Source of the DNA: Nodosilinea sp. PGN35
GTDB lineage: Bacteria > Cyanobacteriota > Cyanobacteriia > Phormidesmidales > Phormidesmidaceae
NCBI RefSeq assembly: GCF_029109325.1
Contig: NZ_JAQKQJ010000023.1
Location: 1-64,000 of the forward strand
DNA length: 64,000 nucleotides
Direction of reading: 5' to 3'
Shown here one piece after another: positions 58,971 to 64,000 of this stretch; position 1 is the first letter of the stretch; every line of letters starts with the position of its first letter. A program made the translations under genes and the position numbers. The notes under the pieces are model-generated. The model had not been told where the DNA came from. It searched no databases and saw nothing but the letters and a program-made list of their open reading frames with translations.

Positions 58971-60110
58971 ATGACCGCAGAGGAGCTATCGAAATCAAAT
59001 TTGGGGCCGGAGAGCAGCAGCGGGGGCAGCGGTAGACCCGAGGCAAGTGCTTCGCTGGGCTCCGCCGAACCCGTTGTCAAGTCGGACTGGAGTACCCGCA
59101 TCGATGCCCTGCGCCAGCAGGAGGCCGACCTCAAGCGCAGTATTGCCGATCTGCAAGCCACCTACAACCGTCTGACTCAGGATCAGTTTCAAAAAATTCA
59201 GGCCGATGTGGGTCGCATGGTGCAGCAGGGCACCGCAGACCTGGAGCAGCGCAAGCGTACCCTGCAAAAAGAAATCGAAACCCTGGAACGTCGCCAAGAG
59301 CGCATTCAAGCCGAAATGCGCACTACCTTTGCAGGGGCATCTCAAGATTTAGCGGTGCGGGTGCAGGGCTTCAAGGACTACCTGGTGGGTAGCCTACAGG
59401 ATCTGGCGACCTCGGCGGAACAGCTAGATTTGACGCCGATGACTCGCGCTGCCGCTGCCCCGGAGAGGGCACCCAGGGGCGAGGCTGGGTCGGAACGTAC
59501 GAATCGTCCTGCCCCCCGCCGCAGCGGTGCTGAGGCTGCCCCTGCCCAGCCCGCCTTTGCCTCCAATGCCTTTCAAGATCAGACTGAGCGCATTCGCAGC
59601 CTGCTCGACCAGTACCGCATGCGGCCCGACTACTACGGGCCTCTGTGGCAGCTGCGCCGTACCTTTGAGCCCATTCACGCCGAGCGGGTCTCCAACTGGT
59701 TCTTCGCCCAGGGGGGACGAGGGGCGGTCAAAAGTATGGGCAGTCGGCTGCAAAATGTGCTGGTGGCCTCTGCTGCGCTGTCGATTTTATATGCCCTCTA
59801 CGGCAATCGCCTGCGCACCCTGGTACTGTCTAACAGCCCCGAGCGCCTAGGCGAATGGCGACGGGGTCTGCAAGATTGTCTGGGCATTTCCCGCGCCGAT
59901 TTTGGCACAGGTCAGGGGGTGATGCTGTTTGATGCGCCAGAACCCCTCGCCCAGCGAGCCGATCGCATTACTGCCGACAGCGGCCTGCCCTTCATCGTGG
60001 TAGACGAAGCCGAGGCGGTGATCAGCCTGGCGCTACTCCAGTTTCCGCTGTGGCTGGCCTTTGCCCCCGACCCCACGAACCCAGCTGCTGCTGAGTACGA
60101 TTACTACTAA
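58971..60110 (+). CDS. DUF3086 protein with coiled coil
   Basis: The 379-residue product has a disordered N-terminus (1-40), a long coiled coil at 40-125 (QQEADLKRSIADLQATYNRL and so on), a low-complexity Arg/Ala/Pro linker at 155-195, and a folded C-terminal half from about 205 with the DUF3086 signature LRRTFEPIHAERVSNWFFAQGGRGAVKSMGSRLQNVLVASAALSILYALYG, in parts. The function is unknown. The link to MlaE and DUF3119 suggests envelope lipid biology, as inference. Confidence 0.88.
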   Translation: MTAEELSKSNLGPESSSGGSGRPEASASLGSAEPVVKSDWSTRIDALRQQEADLKRSIADLQATYNRLTQDQFQKIQADVGRMVQQGTADLEQRKRTLQKEIETLERRQERIQAEMRTTFAGASQDLAVRVQGFKDYLVGSLQDLATSAEQLDLTPMTRAAAAPERAPRGEAGSERTNRPAPRRSGAEAAPAQPAFASNAFQDQTERIRSLLDQYRMRPDYYGPLWQLRRTFEPIHAERVSNWFFAQGGRGAVKSMGSRLQNVLVASAALSILYALYGNRLRTLVLSNSPERLGEWRRGLQDCLGISRADFGTGQGVMLFDAPEPLAQRADRITADSGLPFIVVDEAEAVISLALLQFPLWLAFAPDPTNPAAAEYDYY

Positions 60111-60150
60111 CACCAGAGGGTCGTGGGAAATTTGAGCGCCACACCCTTGC

Positions 60151-61506
60151 CTATCCGTCGCTAGAGGGCGGTGTCAGCGCATCGACGACCCGGTCGAGGG
60201 CCACCGATCGCGACGCCTTAAGCAAAACGCGATCGCCCGGTTGCAGCATCCCCTGCAAATACTGGGTTAGGGCTACCCAGTCGGTGAAGCCCAGAGTTTT
60301 AACGCCTGCCGCCCCCTCTGCCAGAGCCAGAGACTCGTCGGGGTCGGCTAGGGTGAGCAGAGCGTCCAGCCCCAGTTGGCTCACGACCTGCCCGATCTGG
60401 CGGTGCAGAGCGACGGATTGCTCCCCCAGCTCTTTCATCGTGCCCAAGACGGCAATGTGACGCTGCCCTGGTGTTTCAGCCAGCAGCTCCAGGGCCGCCG
60501 TCATCGACTCCACCCCGGCATTGTAGGTTTCATCGAGCAGCACCAGGTCGTTGGGCAGCACCACCTGCCGGGCGCGACCGCTGGGCAGGTCTACCGCAAT
60601 GCCCTGGCTGAGTACTCGCCAGTCGAGGCCCAGGGCCTGCATGACGGCGATCGCCGCCAGCAGATTGAGGGCATTGTGGCGACCCGGCAGCGGCAGCGGC
60701 AGTCGTACCCCCTCTACTTCAAGGGTCTGAGCATCTAGCAGCTGACCCCGCGTATCGCCGCCCTCCAACCCGAAGGTAATGGTGCGCCCGCCCCAGGCGG
60801 TGGCCGCGGTGGCCAACAGCCTGGCATTGTCGTGGTTGAGCACTGCTATGCCCTGGGGCGAGAGTTCAGCCAAAAGTTCGCACTTGGCGTCGGCGATCGC
60901 CTGCTCAGAACCCAGACGGCCAATGTGGGCTGTGCCCACGTTGGTGATGACCGCCACATCGGGCGCGGCAATGCGGGCCAGGCGACCAATTTCCCCTGGC
61001 CCCCGCATACCCATTTCAATTACCCCAAAGGCGTGCTCGGGCTGAAGCTGGAGCAGCGTTTTGGGAACGCCGATGTCGTTGTTGTAGTTGGCCTGGGTTT
61101 TGTGAACCGGCCCCTGGGTGGCCAGGGCCGCCGCAATTAGCTCTTTGGTGGTCGTTTTACCCACCGATCCGGTGATGGCAATGATCTGCGCCTGCTGCTG
61201 AGTTCGCCACCAGTGCCCCAGGGCCTGATAGGCCGCCAGAGTGTCGGCCACGGGTAGACAGGGCAGGTGGGGCAGCACTTTGTCCTGCTGCACTACGGCG
61301 GCTAGGGCCCCCTGGGCGATCGCCGTCTCCACAAAGCCGTGACCGTCAAACCGTTCGCCCGCCAGCGCTACGAACAGAGCATTTTCACGGAGATCGCGAC
61401 TGTCTGTGGTAATATTTGACACCCAAGCTTCTCGCCTGACAGGCGGTATATAGTCTAGGGAGGCCTGCACAGCGGCGGCCAGGGTACTCAGTGACGAAAA
61501 GCCCAT
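60151..61506 (-). CDS. murF: UDP-N-acetylmuramoyl-tripeptide--D-alanyl-D-alanine ligase
   Basis: The 451-residue Mur ligase has the P-loop GSVGKTTTKE at 113-122, the central domain EMGMRGPGEIGRLA with the Glu and His (VITNVGTAHIGRLGS) for magnesium, and LLDETYNAGVESMTAAL near residue 325. The length is normal. It completes the UDP-MurNAc-pentapeptide in peptidoglycan synthesis. It is convergent with DUF3086. Confidence 0.97.
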   Translation of the reverse strand: MGFSSLSTLAAAVQASLDYIPPVRREAWVSNITTDSRDLRENALFVALAGERFDGHGFVETAIAQGALAAVVQQDKVLPHLPCLPVADTLAAYQALGHWWRTQQQAQIIAITGSVGKTTTKELIAAALATQGPVHKTQANYNNDIGVPKTLLQLQPEHAFGVIEMGMRGPGEIGRLARIAAPDVAVITNVGTAHIGRLGSEQAIADAKCELLAELSPQGIAVLNHDNARLLATAATAWGGRTITFGLEGGDTRGQLLDAQTLEVEGVRLPLPLPGRHNALNLLAAIAVMQALGLDWRVLSQGIAVDLPSGRARQVVLPNDLVLLDETYNAGVESMTAALELLAETPGQRHIAVLGTMKELGEQSVALHRQIGQVVSQLGLDALLTLADPDESLALAEGAAGVKTLGFTDWVALTQYLQGMLQPGDRVLLKASRSVALDRVVDALTPPSSDG

Positions 61507-62058
61507 AGATTTTCAGGAATTGAGCGTTATGAAAGCTTCAAGGGTGCTGGTTGGCGGTAGTACGCCACCGCCAGGTGTTCTGATTGTAAAGGAATGCTGA
61601 CCCCATGCCGCCGCCGCCGCTATCGCTGGCTGCTGAGGCATCGGGGCTGGGAGGGGTGCAAGCCCTCTGCCCACGGGATATGCCACCGTCTAAGGTAGAT
61701 CTGCGGTAAACGGCACGGAAATATGGGAACGCTAATGGATAACAGGGTTTATTGCTGCCTCACGATTGGGTAAAAAAGTTTACCGGAGCTTTGTTAACGC
61801 TCCCGACATAATCACAGAAACTAGAAAATTCACGCAGTAATCTTAGAGTATTCGGACAGGAACCCAGTGTAAAAACTGACGCGAGCAGCGATAGCCATCG
61901 TATTTAATTAGGCCAGGGTCTGTTGTTGCCATCGAAACCGTGCATCTTTAAGCTCGTGCGTTTAGCCAGTGAGTTTTTCTATCAAAGTTTTCTCATCGCA
62001 GTCCGTGGGGGCTTAATTCGTTAAGCGCATCTGTTGGTGGGGCAAGGGCGGTAAAGCC
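61507..62058. other. Divergent spacer, long leader for the 431-aa gene
   Basis: About 550 bp separate murF from the next gene. I see AT-rich promoter-like sequence near 61750-61860 and no ORF or known RNA. A leader of over 150 bp for the downstream gene is plausible. Confidence 0.35.
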
Positions 62059-63354
62059 GTGAAGACAAAAGCGACCTATAACAATCGAATTACTAGCGTT
62101 GACGAGCAGCGGCTCTACAGTCACCTATTGACCTGCGTGACTGTAGAGTCGCCCGATGCCATGATCGATCGGTTTCAGGCGCTTTTCCTCGACGGGTTTG
62201 GCTATCCCGATCGCGATGTCGTAGCGGCCCTCGATCGCCTGCTGGCCTGCCACGAGATCGAAGAGTATTTCCGGTTCATTCTCAACCGCTGCTGCCACAT
62301 TCTCATCAACCGCTGGCAGACCAATACCCAGCTACAGCCGGCCATTCCCATTTTAATCGAGCTGCTGGAGTCGGCTCCCGCCGAGCGGGTGCCAGAACTG
62401 TCGCGATCGCGGTCGATTCGTCGGCTGCGCCAGGTGACTCAAGGCTTCCTCGACACGGAGCAATACCTGGCCCTCAAGCGGCTGGCACGCATCATTGAGG
62501 CGCGCCACTCGGCCCTGCCCCGCAACCGACAGGCCGAAGCGGTGCCCCTGGGATCCCTAATCAACCGCTATCCCTACCTCTACGAACACTGCCTGGTGAC
62601 TGAAGACAGCGATCTACAACATCAGCAGTACGTGCGCAGTATGCAGCTCGAAGCCCAGCACAAGTTCGAGGTAGATCTCAGCCACTACGTCACCTATCGA
62701 GTGCGCCGAGGGCGACTGAGCCGTCAGGGGCAGCCCGATTTTGCCGATCGGCTGCGGGTAGTGCCCAACCCCACCCTGCTCAACGACAGGGAACTCGTTT
62801 CGTCGCTGAAGCAGTTTGCCCGCCGCCGCGACCACGGCCAAAGCTATCGCGATGGGGCCCAGCGCTTTTTGCTCACCCACAGCCAGGGGGCTTCGTTTCG
62901 AGAGTTTAAAGAAGATCTGTTCGATTACATTATGGCCGATGTCGATGCCGGGTACAGCCAGCGGCAGTTTAGGGCTATGCTGCAAGACCACCTGCTGTCT
63001 ACTTTTACCGACAGCGACAGCAAGCCAGTGGATGACTTCCTCAAGGTGCGCACCTGCAGCAATCTGTTTAACTTTCTGGTGGTTGACCCCAGCGCTGGCC
63101 GCCAGCACTATATGTTTCTAGATTTGATCAACAATCTGGGGCCGGTGCACACCACGGGCCTGCTGCTGAGAATTTTGCTGATTTGTCACAAGGTCAAGCC
63201 CTTTTTAGAGCGGCGCTTTTCGCTGTTGTTTAACCACTACGAGACCGCCTCGAGTGAGACGGTCGCCTGGCTGGTCAATATGTTTGAAAATATCAACATT
63301 GCTCTCAGTCTTAATTTTGGCAGTGTCGATCTATCCCACGCCGGGGCTCGATAG
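62059..63354 (+). CDS. Conserved cyanobacterial-type protein (431 aa), unknown function
   Basis: A soluble, strongly helical protein with many Arg and Leu residues. Recurrent alpha-alpha hairpins from residues 10 to 180 (RFQALFLDGFGYPDRDVVAALDRLLA in parts) suggest a helical-repeat fold. The C-terminal part is also helical (HYMFLDLINNLGPVHTTGLLLRILLICHKVKPFLE in parts). I recall similar proteins across cyanobacteria but no assigned function. Start GTG at 62059. It is transcribed toward the TPR-like gene that follows 120 bp later. Confidence 0.75.
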   Translation: MKTKATYNNRITSVDEQRLYSHLLTCVTVESPDAMIDRFQALFLDGFGYPDRDVVAALDRLLACHEIEEYFRFILNRCCHILINRWQTNTQLQPAIPILIELLESAPAERVPELSRSRSIRRLRQVTQGFLDTEQYLALKRLARIIEARHSALPRNRQAEAVPLGSLINRYPYLYEHCLVTEDSDLQHQQYVRSMQLEAQHKFEVDLSHYVTYRVRRGRLSRQGQPDFADRLRVVPNPTLLNDRELVSSLKQFARRRDHGQSYRDGAQRFLLTHSQGASFREFKEDLFDYIMADVDAGYSQRQFRAMLQDHLLSTFTDSDSKPVDDFLKVRTCSNLFNFLVVDPSAGRQHYMFLDLINNLGPVHTTGLLLRILLICHKVKPFLERRFSLLFNHYETASSETVAWLVNMFENINIALSLNFGSVDLSHAGAR

Positions 63355-63474
63355 GGAGTTGCTGGGCTGGGGAGGAACGGCTGCCTGGCGATCGCGGACT
63401 GCGATCATGGCTCCGCCCCAGACCTGGGGCAAATGCTAGAGTCGTAGCATTTGCAGCATTCTCTTGCCCCATCT

Positions 63475-64000
63475 ATGTACGACCTCGTTTCTGCCGCCCT
63501 GGGGGCTCAACAGCTGGCCCAGGCGGCTCAGCTAATTAAGCAGTGGCAGCAAAAAACGCCCCAAGATCCCTGGTTAAAGCTGGCCATGGGGCAATACTGG
63601 GAAGCGAAGGACGAGTTTGAGAAGGCTCAGATTACCTACGCTCGGCTGCTGCAAAGTACTGCTAATGCCAAGGTGTTGAGCCAGGCGCGGGATGGGGTAC
63701 AGCGCATGCGCGATCGGCTCGCCCAGCGTCGCGAGCACGATCTGAGTGCCGCCAAGCAGCAGCCGGGGGCGCTGGCGGCGGCGGTGCTGGCCCTGGAGCC
63801 AGTGACGGGTGATCGCCGCGAGGCGGCCGCCAATGGGCTGGCCCGAACCATGCAGATCGATGCCTATACCGCCAGAACCCGGCTGTCCAGCAGACACTGG
63901 CGACTGCTGCGGGTTGGCCCAGCGGGGGAGACCCAATACTTTTGTGAGCAGCTCAAGGCTGAGGGCACCCCGGCCCGCTGGGTGACGATCGATCAGGTCA
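63475..64000 (+). CDS. TPR-like protein, cut by the window end
   Basis: The frame opens at ATG 63475 and is open to the last base, 175 residues so far. Residues 1-60 resemble one to two tetratricopeptide-like hairpins (QQLAQAAQLIKQWQQKTPQDPWLKLAMGQYWEAKDEFEKAQITYARLL, in parts). The following part, with PGALAAAVLALEPVTGD and RTMQIDAYTARTRLSSRHWRLLRVG, is conserved in cyanobacterial proteins of unknown function, as far as I can recall. The 3' end is missing, so the full domain layout is unknown. Confidence 0.75.
   Translation, partial: MYDLVSAALGAQQLAQAAQLIKQWQQKTPQDPWLKLAMGQYWEAKDEFEKAQITYARLLQSTANAKVLSQARDGVQRMRDRLAQRREHDLSAAKQQPGALAAAVLALEPVTGDRREAAANGLARTMQIDAYTARTRLSSRHWRLLRVGPAGETQYFCEQLKAEGTPARWVTIDQV

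Noticed and set aside
1..64000. tRNA or rRNA genes
   Set aside because: I looked for T-loop GGTTCGAATCC-type and conserved rRNA strings by eye and found none; a covariance-model scan would be needed to exclude an unusual tRNA.

Overview
The window is a 64 kb piece of a cyanobacterial chromosome. The evidence is psbA (photosystem II D1), many GCGATCGC (HIP1) octamers, a SigC-type group 2 sigma factor, a glutamine-riboswitch/DUF4278 locus, and cyanobacterium-specific families (DUF3119, DUF3086, DUF4330, DUF4912, apocarotenoid oxygenase). The GC-rich coding style and abundant small inverted repeats suggest a filamentous Leptolyngbya/Nodosilinea-like organism; that placement is inference.

Layout. 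1-1.8 kb: accessory small genes (two unrecognised ORFs at the edge, then a three-gene minus-strand cluster ending in a HicB-like protein). 1.9-13.8 kb: mostly core genes, namely a CrtI-like oxidoreductase, a universal stress protein, a 750 bp oriC-like leader and dnaN, a SafE/ferric-reductase-like membrane protein with a secreted partner, a glycosyltransferase with an endonuclease III, mazEF, a cupin with an epimerase-like protein, and an acyltransferase. 14-21.7 kb: a zinc-ribbon protein, psbA with its terminator, a HIT protein, an FAD-Rieske fusion, apocarotenoid oxygenase and an FBT transporter, nearly all on the minus strand. 22-29.9 kb: two very large plus-strand genes, a PstS-like/DUF4912 surface protein and a 1642-residue hybrid histidine kinase with an N-terminal ribbon-helix-helix segment.

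30.1-36.8 kb is the accessory islet and the most interesting part. A 150 bp copy of the 3' end of the dihydropyrimidinase gene lies on its left (29951-30100), and the gene's current 3' end lies on its right (36796-36945). Between them are a small conserved protein, a 1235-residue NACHT NTPase with about 29 pentapeptide repeats, an array of eight GAATCGAC-like boxes spaced exactly 21 bp, a helical 163-residue protein, and a UPF0175/DUF3368 toxin-antitoxin pair whose toxin is frameshifted. No integrase was seen. Removing the islet would put the hydA stop 56 bp from the convergent kinase stop, a normal compact arrangement.

38.3-64 kb: housekeeping genes. These include an NtcA box followed by a glutamine riboswitch in front of a long DUF4278 protein, lipoate ligase/lipA, folB, sigC, three perfect DnaA boxes upstream of priA, coaX, an M48 protease, bioB, TetR, a CHASE2-Ser/Thr kinase, a catalytic/non-catalytic M16 protease pair, an mlaE-DUF3119-DUF3086 cluster, murF and two conserved cyanobacterial proteins, the last cut by the window end. 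No rRNA, tRNA, CRISPR array, transposase or integrase was recognised.
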